DNA of 64,000 nt, from the NCBI GenBank assembly GCA_029948255.1, contig JALIZF010001355.1, positions 62,001 to 126,000 of the forward strand, in the 5' to 3' direction. Source of the DNA: Telmatactis stephensoni (taxonomy: Eukaryota > Cnidaria > Anthozoa > Actiniaria > Isophelliidae). The translations under genes were made by a program, and so were the position numbers. The stretch's first letter is position 1, and each line of letters opens with the position of its first letter. Positions 47,601-57,839 of the stretch are shown here, piece by piece. Below the pieces are notes generated by a model. The model was not told the origin of the DNA. It did no database searches and was given only the letters and a program-made list of their open reading frames with translations.

Positions 47601-50600
47601 CGTATAAGGTCTTTTTGTAGCATGCTAACATTACAAATATACAGTCTATAATACAGGTATAAGGGGTGGTATGAGGGACGGCGGCGCGTTTTGTTTTTGT
47701 TTGTTTGTTTTAGTTTTTCTTTTCTTCTTCTTTTCTTTCTTTCTTTTCCTTTCTTCTTCCTTCTTTCTTTCTTTCTTTCTCTTTCTTTTTTTCTTTCCTT
47801 CTTTTCTTTCTTTCTTTTCTTTTTTCTTCTTTCTTTCGTTTCTTTCTTTCTTTCTTTCTTTCCTTCTTTTTTTCCTTCCTTCTTCCTTCCTTCCTTCCTT
47901 CTTTCTTTCTTTCCTTCTTTCTTTCCTTCTTTCTTTCCCTCTTTCTTTCTTTCATTTTTTTCTTTCATTTTTTCGTCTTGAAAAAGCAGGACAGATAAAA
48001 AAAGAAGTGAAGTGGAATGTTGCGTCTTATTTTCTCCCTCTGCCAAAGAGAATAGTCTCAAGACAAAGCAATTAAAATCCCTTTAAGTTTGGACACACAC
48101 AATGCATCTGTTTCCGCGCAGCGTTTTGCTTTTGTTTGTTTGTTTTAGTTTTTCTTTTCTTCTTCTTTTCTTTCTTTCTTTCTTTCTTTCCTTCTTTCTT
48201 TCTTTCTTTCCTTCTTTCTTTCCTTCTTTCCTCCCTTTTTTTCTTTTTTTTCTTTCTTTTTTCTTTCTTTCTTTCTTTCTTTCCTTCTTTTTTTCCTTCC
48301 TTCTTCCTTCCTTCCTTCTTTCTTTCTTTCTTTCTATCTTTCCTTCTTTCTTTCCCTCTTTCTTTCTTTCGTTTTTTTCTTTCATTTTTTCGTCTTGAAA
48401 AAGCAGGACAGATAAAAAAGAAGTGAAGTGGAATGTTGCGTCTTATTTTCTCCCTCTGCCAAAGAGAATAGTCTCAAGACAAAGCAATTAAAATCCCTTT
48501 AAGTTTGGACACACACAATGCATCTGTTTCCGCGCAACGTGCGGTTTTACCGTTTGTCCAGTCCTGTAACAGTGCGCACAACAGTTACGTCCAACAGTTG
48601 CGCAGTAGAATCAAGTTGCAGCGTGTGTCCGTACGTCTAGTTTCGAGCACACGGAAAGTAATGCAATGTTTTTCTAAATACGTAGATTCACACTGCCCAA
48701 ATCCTGGTGCGCCAATCAGTGGTAAGAGGATTGGTAATCGATACAACCTCGGCTCAATTGTCCGATTCAAATGTGACCATGGTTACGTTCTGGTCGGGTC
48801 GCCAGTGAGACAATGTTTACCGAGTAGGAAATGGAATGGAACAGAAGCGATCTGCATGGGTGCGTTGCATTGATTCAAGCTATATTTACAACTAAGAGTA
48901 TGCAGGGAAGTTGATTCCCTTTCTGATAGATTAATCTGTTTTGTTATACAATTCTCAAAAGTACGCACGTGATATATTGCACTAGAACGCGAAAAATATG
49001 ATACCGTATTAGGTTAGTAACATTTGAATGGCTTCCCGGTGCAAAGCCGCGCGCTAATCAAAGTCAAAAGTGGCAATAAAAACGACATCATTTGTATTAA
49101 CTTTTGCATAATTGTATAATATTTATGGAACCAATCGGCCAAAACTGGTACATGTCAATCCCTAGTTCTGGCTGGAATCTGTCCTAAGAAATCGGGCCAT
49201 TCTGGCTGGTTGGTTCCGCTAAATGGAAAGCACCCTAAGAAGTAGGTTATAATACGAAACCCTATTTCATGCACTCATTTTTATTGCAGAGGAATTTGAG
49301 TACATGGTTCGAGATTCTAACAACACTGCTGTCATATTGAAAAAGAACATCGACAAGATGGTGGAATACACGTGCTCTGGTCTTAACAAAACTTGTAACA
49401 TGACTGACGTGGACATGAGAGCGAGGGCGATCAACCCTAAGCACGCGGGAGGTCTGGATCTAGTCTTTGTATTTGATGCCTCGAGTAGTATAAAAAAGGG
49501 CGACTTTAAACTTGGGCTACAGTTTGCTCAAAAACTGGTGGAACTGCTTGGCACTACTTGGAAGTACGTATGTAATATCTTTTATGCAAACTTTATACGT
49601 TAGATAATATATGGTTATTAACGTTTACGTACTCAGTACTGGCGATGCGTACGTAACGCATCGGTATCATTTCTTTCTTCAGGCCAGGTGTACTGTATAT
49701 TTACGTAGCTGCGTTCCGTAAGGAATGGTTATTTTTCTAAGCGCATTAAGGTCAAGCGTATGTAGCTGCGTTAGGTAGCTGTGTACGTAGCTAAGTAGTA
49801 AGTCTTAAGAACAAGTCATACATACGTTGCTACATTACGTCCTGTATGGAAATTGTTTTTCATTCAGTCCAGGTGGCCCTGACATCGCGTAATTTATAGT
49901 TACTAGTATTTACGTAATAATATCAAGCGATGCGCACTATACGTAGCTGTGTTACGTAACGTAGGATTATTTCTTTGTCTTCAGACCAGGTGGTACGCAC
50001 GTAGCTGCGTTAACGTATGGTACAAACCCGCATATGGAGTTTAACCTAGGTGATGCGTCCGTTGACACAGCCAAAAAAGTAATCAAGAAAATCGGGGAAA
50101 TTCAACGGAGCGGCGGCGGTACGGCATCACGTCCCGCTTTAGACGTAGTTCGCAAGGTCATTGCACCATTAACTCGAGAAGAAAGTCAAAAAGTATTGTT
50201 TTTCATCACTGACGGACACTCCAATATAGGTGGAAGCCCTAAAAAGGCAGCAGCGCACCTGCGTAAGAAGGAAAACTTTGAGATTTACGCTGTTGGTGTC
50301 GGGAAGAAAGTCAAACGTAGAGAGTTAATGAGTATTGCGTCTGAACCTGAAAATGAGCACGTAATTAGTGTACGCAAGTATAAAGAACTTGTGGAGGCCG
50401 TCAAGAGAGCAGTGGACATAAAAATTGGTAAGAATAGAGCAAATTTTGTATGATTGGGAAAACGGCACGGTCACTGCACGGCACTGTTACGGCAGGAATT
50501 TCGAATGCCTTTATAGACATTACGGCAATGACACGGTCACGGTGCGGTACGGTCAGTTTCCCACTCTTACGAAAGTCGCCCTAAAGACAATTAACGTGCA

Positions 50601-51552
50601 TTTTTAGATAACTCAAGAGCAAAGTTTTAATGTGATTGGCAAGCGTGAGTGTTAGTGAAACTTTTCAATTCTACCTACGGTGTTTTTATATTCGTTTCAT
50701 CTGATAATTCAATAGAAAACGCGTTCGCGTCTTTTAGAGTAGATTTCGTATTTTCGTATTTCGTATTTCGTATTTCGTGAAAACGGCACCGTACGGTTAC
50801 GGCACGGTTACGGCAGGAATTTCGAATGTTTTTTATAGACAACACGGCAGTGACACGGACACGGCGTGGTCCGTTTCACACTCATACGAAATCTGCTCTA
50901 GATCAATTCTTGAGGATTAAGCTGAGGAAAATTTTCAATTTCGAGTAATAATGGCTAAAAGTACAAAAACTAGCCCCTCGTGTAAGTTTTAATTCAAAGT
51001 TTTGTTTTATTTGGATTCACAATCTTGTTTAAAACAGCTAGTCTTTTGAATTGCGCCACTTAATCAAATAAATAATTTTACTCAAATATTCTTTTTAGAT
51101 TACTCGCCATGTGGTGAGAGTCCTGCCAATTTTAGAGCAAGAATGGTTGGTGGAAATGAGGCTGGAAGAGGGACCTGGCCTTGGCAAGTTGGACTTCACA
51201 AATATGACAGCACTGGTACGTTGTTCAGGGTGAATTTATCATATTATTATGGTCGGTTTTATTGGTACTTTTTCATATACACGTTTTTTTTGAAACTAGT
51301 TGCGGACATTGTCTAGGCAACAGTTCCTGATGAACTATAAAGATAGTGTGTGTGTTTTAGTGCCTCAAACTATAAAACTTCTTGAACACTTCGCAGTTCT
51401 GCGTGATGATCCATTTCTGACAGTTGGTTAGGACTTTGTTGACTTCCTTCTTTTGGGCAAGGTCAGAAAGTTCTTTCTCTAGTGTGCTGTTGAAATCTCC
51501 CAAGAAGTTGAACACTATATTGATTTGCTTGATCTCGTAGTCGGGGTAGAGC

Positions 51553-51648
<96 letters not shown>

Positions 51649-52147
51649 CCACCACCACCTACTACCCTACTACCAACTACTACCACTACTACACTACTAC
51701 CACTACTACCACTACTACCACTACTACTACTACCACTACTACACTACTACCACTACTACCACTACTACCACTACTACCACTACTACCAATACTACTCCAC
51801 TACTACCACTACTACTACTACTACACTACCATACTACTCTACTACCACTACTACCACTACTACCACTACTACCCACTACTACCCACTACCCTACTACTAC
51901 TACTACTACTACCACTACTACCACTACTACCACTACTACCACTACTACCCTACTGACTACCACTACTACACTACTACTACTACTACTACTACACTACTAC
52001 TGCTACTACCACACTACTACCACTACTACCACTACTACCACTACTACTACTACTAACCATACTACCACTACTACGGCTACTACCACTACTACCACTACTA
52101 CTACTACTACCACTACTACTACTACCACCACCACCACCACCACCACC

Positions 52148-52235
<88 letters not shown>

Positions 52236-52612
52236 CTTCTTCTTCTTCTTCTTCTTCTTCTTCTTCTTCTTCTTCTTCTTCTTGTAGTGTGTAGTGCACG
52301 TGTGTAGTGTGTAGTGTGTGAGAGAGTACAGTGTCCCCAATTAGTGCGCTAGAAGACGTGGACACTTAAATAAACAGTTATTTGTTCTTCTTCTTGCGTC
52401 GGTGGTTCCTTTAGCTCGAAGCTGATCTCCAAGGAAGCCAACGGTGCGCTCTTTACCCTCACGAGTAAGGACTTGGAAAGAGAATGATTCTTCTGGGCAT
52501 TGTGCACTGGGAAAATATATTTCTATATTTTGTTTTTTATTTATTTACTCTATAAGTTTCATGATCTGCATTTTCTTTCTTTCTTTTGTCCGTCGTTTCC
52601 TCTTTGCCTATT

Positions 52613-52685
<73 letters not shown>

Positions 52686-53947
52686 CCTCCCCATCAGTGC
52701 TCCGTTTTAAGGTTATTACAAGCTAACTGAAGCTACACAGAGTGAAGAGAAGTCAAAATAAGTGTGGAGGGGACTGGACGACCTTTCACCCAGAAGGCCG
52801 CGCACTTCAAAGCTGAACTATCAGTTTTACCAAACCTTTTTGTTTTTACTTCTGTAGGTAATTTAAAATTGATATGTGGGGGAGCGTTGATTGATAAGCA
52901 ATGGGTTCTTACTGCAGCACACTGTTTCTATGGATACAACGTAATTACAGAGAGGCGTGGACCCTTAATCATACCGCCAGAACAGTAAGTACCGAACCCA
53001 CTGTACCCCATCAATCTTTAATGCGGTCAACAACGTCTAACATTTCTTTAATTGATTTGTAATGTTATTACCAGAACATAACCCAATTGTCAGATTTTGC
53101 AAACGCGACACACTCCAAGAACAGGAGGTGAAACGAAGAAAATATCGCATTCGTTCATTGCGTGACTACCGTGACGACGTCGCAAGGTTACATCAACGGT
53201 CCTTTCGATCGAAATTTGTCAGCGGGCGCGGAGTTCCCTCTCACATTGCGTCGTGTTTTCTAAACCTACCTACTGTTGAATATTGTTGATAGCGTTTGTG
53301 CAGCAAGGGTTTAATGTTTCTCTATTGCCACTCTCTCCAGATACACCATCATAATTGGCGATTACCACTTAAAAGTTAAAGAGCCAGCTCAAGAAGAAAT
53401 GCAAGCCGCTTTTATCTTCCTCCATCCAAGCTACAGAGATTCCCCTCATTTTGAGAATGACATCGCTTTGGTAAAACTCCCAAAAGACGTCAAACTTGGT
53501 GCATTTGTGCGCACAATCTGTTTACCTAATAAAGACGATAACCTGCTCCAACCAGGAAAACATGGCATTGTAGCTGGGTGGGGCGCTACTCAAGTACTTA
53601 AAATTGGACAAGATCCATCGAAGGACAGAGCTAATTCAGATATTTTACTGCATTCAGCTTTTACAATTCAAAGTAATTCCACCTGTAAAAAGTCTACTAA
53701 AGAATACTTTAACCCGAATGTAACCTTCTGTGCTGGTGATGGTAGGGGCGGTAACGACACGTGCAAAGGTGACAGTGGCGGGAGTTTTATCAGAGAAGTA
53801 CCACGTGACGGTAGACATCGCTGGGTTACTACTGGATTGGTATCGTGGGGGGAGGGGTGCGGTTTGAAAGACAAATATGGTTTTTACACAAGAGTGGACG
53901 CATTCGTAGACTGGATTAAGAAAACAATGGAAGAGAATAAAAAATGA
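41685..53947 (+). CDS. CFB: Complement factor B, paralogue 1 (complete)
   Basis: Twelve coding exons: 41685-41699, 42439-42496, 43221-43436, 43714-43884, 46416-46604, 47259-47441, 48686-48859, 49290-49563, 49985-50427, 51099-51215, 52858-52984, 53341-53947; 857 aa, phases all close. Domains: signal peptide (1-24, first exon only five codons), five sushi domains (25-335), VWA (about 390-570) with MIDAS Asp398-x-Ser400-x-Ser402 and FITDGHSN, then an S1 protease with TAAHC, NDIALVKL and CKGDSGG supplying the His, Asp and Ser triad. Asp at position 189 (chymotrypsin numbering, in NDTCKGDSGG) predicts Arg/Lys specificity. Factor B binds activated C3 and becomes the alternative-pathway convertase protease. 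Vertebrate factor B has three sushi domains; five are known in sea urchin factor B. The likely convertase-forming cleavage lies near MRARAIN before the VWA. Confidence 0.95.
41891..41901. promoter_or_regulatory. NF-kappaB-type site in factor B intron 1
   Basis: GGGGAAATCCC matches GGGRNWYYCC exactly, 207 bp after the start codon within intron 1. Vertebrate factor B is NF-kappaB responsive; use here is inference. Confidence 0.4.
42651..42894. repeat. 122-bp tandem duplication in factor B intron 2
   Basis: Both units begin ccagtttaactcacggac and differ at only a few bases, so the duplication is recent. Confidence 0.9.
43013..43163. repeat. MITE of the agatttcgtatg family
   Basis: Ends gagtagatttcgtatgactg and a degraded reverse complement. 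The core has cggcacggttacgg. It lies 57 bp before the first sushi exon. Confidence 0.8.
44755..45200. repeat. Imperfect foldback in factor B intron
   Basis: gagatttttttca-type ends and two near copies of ccaaaacgaaaatttggat/ccagaacgaaaatttggat, which are themselves palindromic, lie in the intron between sushi exons 2 and 3. Confidence 0.5.
45320..45632 (-). repeat. tRNA-derived repeat pieces
   Basis: On the minus strand, an A-box-like ctaggtagcgcagcggtcta (45610-45630) lies about 280 bp before a T-arm-like acaggttcgagtcctgt (45329-45345). Spacing and stems do not fit a working tRNA, so SINE remnants are more likely. Confidence 0.35.
46720..47040. repeat. Inverted repeats with tgatataaacactct words
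   Basis: ctctgtactgtgatataaac and reverse complements occur four times, with gatgtagagcactcgaaaag between them. Related sequence occurs at about 55480-55540 and 62820-63055. All lie in or near factor B introns. Confidence 0.6.
47688..48536. repeat. About 420-bp tandem duplication with a TTTC/TTCC tract
   Basis: Each copy starts with tttgtttgtttgttttag, runs through about 280 bp of polypyrimidine, and ends with gtttggacacacacaatgca (48085 and 48503). It lies in the intron between sushi exons 4 and 5. Confidence 0.9.
49290..50427 (+). other. CFB: VWA-encoding exons of factor B paralogue 1
   Basis: Two exons (49290-49563 and 49985-50427) encode linker plus the VWA fold. MIDAS residues visible are DASSS, the Thr of GGGTASRPAL and the Asp of ITDGHSN. 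In characterised factor B this metal site binds the C-terminal carboxylate of C3b. Confidence 0.9.
49683..49984 (+). repeat. CFB: Triplicated 3' splice junction in the VWA intron
   Basis: The true acceptor cttcag/accaggtgg (exon from 49985) has two upstream relatives: cttcag/gccaggtg at 49682/49683 and ttcag/tccaggtgg at 49867/49868. Several tacgtagctgcgtt words match the exon's own start. Copy 1 would read in frame for about 18 codons before a stop; copy 2 stops after seven. Confidence 0.7.
50436..50899. repeat. Two MITEs of the agatttcgtatg family
   Basis: Copies at 50436-50582 and 50736-50899. The first begins eight bases after the VWA exon's splice donor. Confidence 0.8.
51360..51553 (-). 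repeat. Retroelement ORF fragment
   Basis: On the minus strand a clean frame encodes NKLYPDYEIKQINIVFNFLG then CQKWIITQNCEVFKKFYS, with its stop at the left. It ends against a TTA microsatellite. It resembles the C-terminal end of a cnidarian retroelement ORF, but I cannot name the class. Confidence 0.4.
51554..52283. repeat. Compound triplet microsatellite, about 730 bp
   Basis: TTA repeats (51554-51643), then mixed ACT/ACC repeats (to about 52206), then CTT repeats, in the protease-domain intron of factor B. Open frames here are artefacts. Confidence 0.95.
52310..52830. repeat. Mosaic interspersed repeat with (CT)n tract
   Basis: Parts recur elsewhere: 52310-52370 is inverted at about 61805-61875 (tacagtgtccccaattagtg); 52450-52615 is inverted at about 55750-55915 (ttctgggcattgtgcactgg); 52690-52830 matches 33020-33200. 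A CT microsatellite spans 52617-52682. The mosaic ends about 30 bp before the His-bearing protease exon. Confidence 0.7.
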
Positions 53948-53949
53948 AG

Positions 53950-53955
53950 AATAAA
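53950..53955 (+). terminator. Polyadenylation signal AATAAA, factor B paralogue 1
   Basis: Hexamer only two bases after the stop codon, implying a very short 3' untranslated region unless a later site is used (another AATAAA at about 54378). Confidence 0.45.
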
Positions 53956-54032
53956 GGACAGAACTATGTATAGTTAAAGGCTGCATGGTTCACACTACCG
54001 ACGCAAAGATAAGCACATGCAACATACACAGA

Positions 54033-54272
54033 CTAAGGCCCAGCTCAGACATCGTACTTTTGCCGCGTCGAATCTAATAGTTGCATTTTGTAGATGAGAA
54101 GTGCGGCTTCTGAACCAAATGAATTTGACAAATTTGATTCAAACTGAACTTTTCAATTTAATACTTTATCAAATCTTTCAAATACAATAGGTTCAGACGC
54201 CGCACTTCTCGTCTACAAAACGCAACTATTAGATTCGACACAGCAAAAGTTCGACGTCTGAACTTGGCCTAA
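54033..54272. repeat. Foldback element downstream of factor B
   Basis: Arms ctaaggcccagctcagac and gtctgaacttggcctaag, with an inner arm aatctaatagttgcattttg. About 240 bp. Confidence 0.8.
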
Positions 54273-54288
54273 GTAGCACAATTATCAT

Positions 54289-54580
54289 ATACACTTATTT
54301 CAAAAAACGCTGTCGCGGTTCAGAGCAACAAGCGTCAAACCAAGACCGAAATGATTGCTGGTTTTATGTCGGTAATGAATAAACCAGACCTGTTTCTATA
54401 GAACTAATTACAAAATGTGACCATTTTCACGTGCTTGTTGCTATATTGTATATTACTCAATTCTGTTGATAACGAGTCTGGTTTGAAGACATTATCAGCA
54501 ACAAACCAGTATTGATTTCGGTCGTGGCTTGACGCTTGTTGCTTTGAAGTGCGACGACGTTTTTTGAAATAAGTGTATAG
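54289..54580. repeat. Foldback element, arms tatacacttatttcaaaaaa
   Basis: About 290 bp with inner words caacaagcgtcaa and aaaccag in inverted order. Followed by a short gcactgctaatgagcagtac repeat at about 54610-54720. Confidence 0.75.
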
Positions 54581-56200
54581 ATATATAAATAGAAAGATAT
54601 AAAATAAACAAGCACTGCTAATGAGCAGTACATTACTGAGCCTGCGTATGTTGCTTGTGCTTATGCTTATGTCACCAGTGAAAAGACAAGCACTGCTAAT
54701 GAGCAGTACATTACTGAGTCTGCGTGTGTTGCCTACACCAATGCGTGCGTCACAAGTGTAAACAAGAATAAGCACTGAAATGGGGCAGACATGTTTTGAA
54801 TATATCAACCACTACCGTCATAAAGATATTTTTTATAATCATATTGACAAAGCAATTTGCTTTACAAGACCAGAAGGCTGACGTCAGGTCTCTTTCCGAA
54901 ACTAAAGCCTGTAGATATAAGGGAAATGCCCCTGGTAGTTTGGATAACAATATGTATCCCCAGGCCGACAGTGAGAACTCGGTTTCGTGTAAATAGGGCC
55001 TAAGGCCTGGTTTACACTAGCAACATAAGCCCAAGGAACATACGCAGTCTTATTCACTTTGGTGTGAAAAAGCACAAGCAGTGAGCTACAATCTTGCTCT
55101 AAAAGACTGAATCACTTCTCCTCACGTCCCCTCTTCCAATGCATATGTTGGCCCTTCCATATCAGCGACCTTTCACAGCGCGCTGCACAATTCTGCCATA
55201 GCTAGCAACATTGAAAGTGGGAGACGGGATAGCTGAACGTTCTTACCTCCCACTGATTCAGTTAATTTTTAGCGGGATTGTAGGTTTAAATATCTAACAG
55301 AACAACATTGTGTTCATGAACGCAATTACGCGCCGATTTTTAAACGATGCTGAAGTTTTCAGACAATAGATAAAGGTCGTTTAAGGTGAAATATCGTTGA
55401 AATAATCGACCAAGAATGCTAAAGTATCGAGACATAAGCCATCGTTTTATATTGCTCTTATAAAATATTCTTCAAAGTCTCTGTCCTCTGATATAAACAC
55501 TCTAGTCAGCCAATCAGAGCATGCGGTATATTAAAAAAAAACTAGCTACTGTAGCTGCAAAGATAATGAATGAAAGGTTTTCTATGCAAATTTGGTCGTT
55601 AATACCTTTATATGAAAACATGGTTCAATGTGTAATTTATAACAATTCCTGTAAAATATTTGAAATAAAGTCATTCTTGGTTTATCAATTTTTGTGCTTC
55701 TCGCAGGATTGTGTGATTTTAAAAAAATGAAAGGGAGGAAGAGAAAGAGAGACAAAGATTTAAAAAGGCAAAGAGGAAACGACGGACAAAAGAAAGAAAG
55801 AAAATGCAGATCATGAAACTCAGAGAGTAAATAAATAAAAAACAAAATATTGAAATATATTTCCCAGTGCACAATGCCCAGAAGAATCATTCTCTTTCCA
55901 AGTCCTTACTCGTGATAATCTTTCTCGTAAAGGAATCTTGGAAGTCGTCCCATGTAAGGGAATCCGGAATCCACGAAAAATGTGATTTTGGAATCCGGAA
56001 TCTAGCACTTGGAATACGGAATGTGGCCATTTGAATCCATAAGACAGATCTAGGAATCTGGAATCTTGCATTAGGATTCGCCTACATGGAGCGATGGAAG
56101 GCACTGAAAGTAACTAACATTTACATTTATTTATACCGCACAAATTCAACATGACATATTTTCAAATGCGAAAGCGCGCGAGGACATTTGGGATAAGCTT

Positions 56201-56475
56201 GAGCGTTCACTCGGCGGGATTTTGACCCTCCTTAGCTGAGCATGCGCTACAGAGCCCTTTCTATATTTTGTGACTGGATGACAAAACAAGACAATCATTT
56301 GAACGTTCACTCGTCGGGCTTTCGACCCTCCTTGGCTGAGCATGCGCTACAGAGACCTGTTTGTATTTTGTGACTGGATGACAAAACAAGATACTCATTT
56401 AAACGTTCACTCGGCGGGCTTTCGACCCTCCTTAGCTGAGCATGCGCTGTACAGACCTCTCTACATTATGTGACA
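56201..56475. repeat. About 100-bp tandem repeat, three copies
   Basis: Each copy contains cgttcactcggcgggctttc (or a near variant) and ctgagcatgcgct, starting at 56201, 56301 and 56400. The third is partial. Confidence 0.9.
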
Positions 56476-57839
56476 AACGACGAAAAAATTAAAATGCTTT
56501 TCTACTTGGCTAGAACATTCAAGTAAACAGGGACTTATTAACAACGGGATGTTTATTAAGAGATTTAGAAGTTCTAATGTTACAGAACAATTAAGTAATC
56601 GTTTTACTTCCTCTTTCGATGAAACAGGGAAATTTTAGATTCATTGAATGCAACAAGTTCAAACAAGAAAAAATCCAAGTAGGCAAGGTCAAACCATATT
56701 GGCTTTTCATTCAGAGTGACTGTGGAGAAAATATTTATTTCTTTATTAGATTTTCTCTAAAATATTGTGCTCTTGTTTAAATTGATCATTTGGTGGATTA
56801 TCAAGCCATTATGCTCCTTCTGAAGGTATGCTAATAATAACTTTGGGCCTAAAAAGTTTATATTGCATATTTTGGTGTATTCTGGTCTCCAACTGACGCA
56901 CTCAACACACTTTAAGCTTTCCGCATCTATCTTTGTTTAGCTATATTTAAGAAGCAATAATTGATGCAAAGAACTAATTAAGTATTCCGTTCCAATAGAT
57001 TCATGAAAAATATCACGGAGATGGGGAATTTCTCAGAAACTGGAATTTTCGTAGCAAAAGCGACTAATTTAAAACCGAATAACAGTAAATTGCACTGAGC
57101 ACAAAAATGTAAATGCCACATAGAGCTTATTTAAGAATTTTTTTGGGATTGGGGAAGACTTTGTAAAAATAAGCTTTCAAGTACCTTGGGGTTAGGTTTA
57201 GGGATAGTATTAGGGAAGACTTTATAGCAATAAGCTTTCAAGTAACCTGGGGCTCGTAGTAGGCTTTAATGTTAGGGTAGACTTTGTAGACCCTGTACAA
57301 AGTCTTCCTTATCACTAACCCTAAATCTAATCCCAAAATACTGAAATTACATGCACTTGCAATGTAAACCTTACACACCAGGTTAAAACTCGGACAACTG
57401 AACTGTGTATCAGATAAACAGGAAATTTTGCCGTCGTAGCATAAATTCCTCAAAATGTGCCACATACCAAGACATACAAAATTATTGGTCACGTGAGATA
57501 TTTCATTGACATAGTCGGATCACAGGTAAAATAAAATTCAATATTAATAAAGTTTGGTGTGTGAAAGTCAGAATGCATGGGCTGAAACTCAGCCAGATTA
57601 TCAAGAACAACAAGAAGATACTGTGAGTATATTTCATTGAATTTTATTGAGCTTTAAGACAAAAAATTCTCATGTTCAAAAGTCTCCCTATATATAATCT
57701 AGTAAATCAACACATGGATAGCTAGAGCTACATGTGGTATGACCGATATTTCTATTTGTTTCTGCTTATATATTGTCCTGGCCGACATCCAGGAACCTTG
57801 ACCATAACCACGGAGAGAATGTTCTTCCCGAGTTTATCG

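Larger units (their letters stand above)
53948..57839. other. Spacer between factor B paralogues
   Basis: No gene seen. It contains two foldback elements just after the stop, an inverted mosaic repeat at 55750-55915, a threefold tandem repeat at 56201-56475 and repeats of gactttgta/agctttcaagta around 57160-57300. Confidence 0.6.

Noticed and set aside
51525..52365. Long Ile/Leu/Thr/Tyr and Glu/Val homopolymer frames
   Set aside because: They are translations of the compound triplet microsatellite.
53062..53289. 75-codon frame between factor B protease exons
   Set aside because: Splice phase joins 52984 to 53341 directly with protein continuity; the frame lies in the intron and has no protease similarity.
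57571..57624. Alternative first exon of factor B paralogue 2 starting at an ATG at 57575
   Set aside because: Its donor (ATACT then gtgagt) would leave phase 2, which forces a stop in the next exon; the 57840 start fits phase 0.
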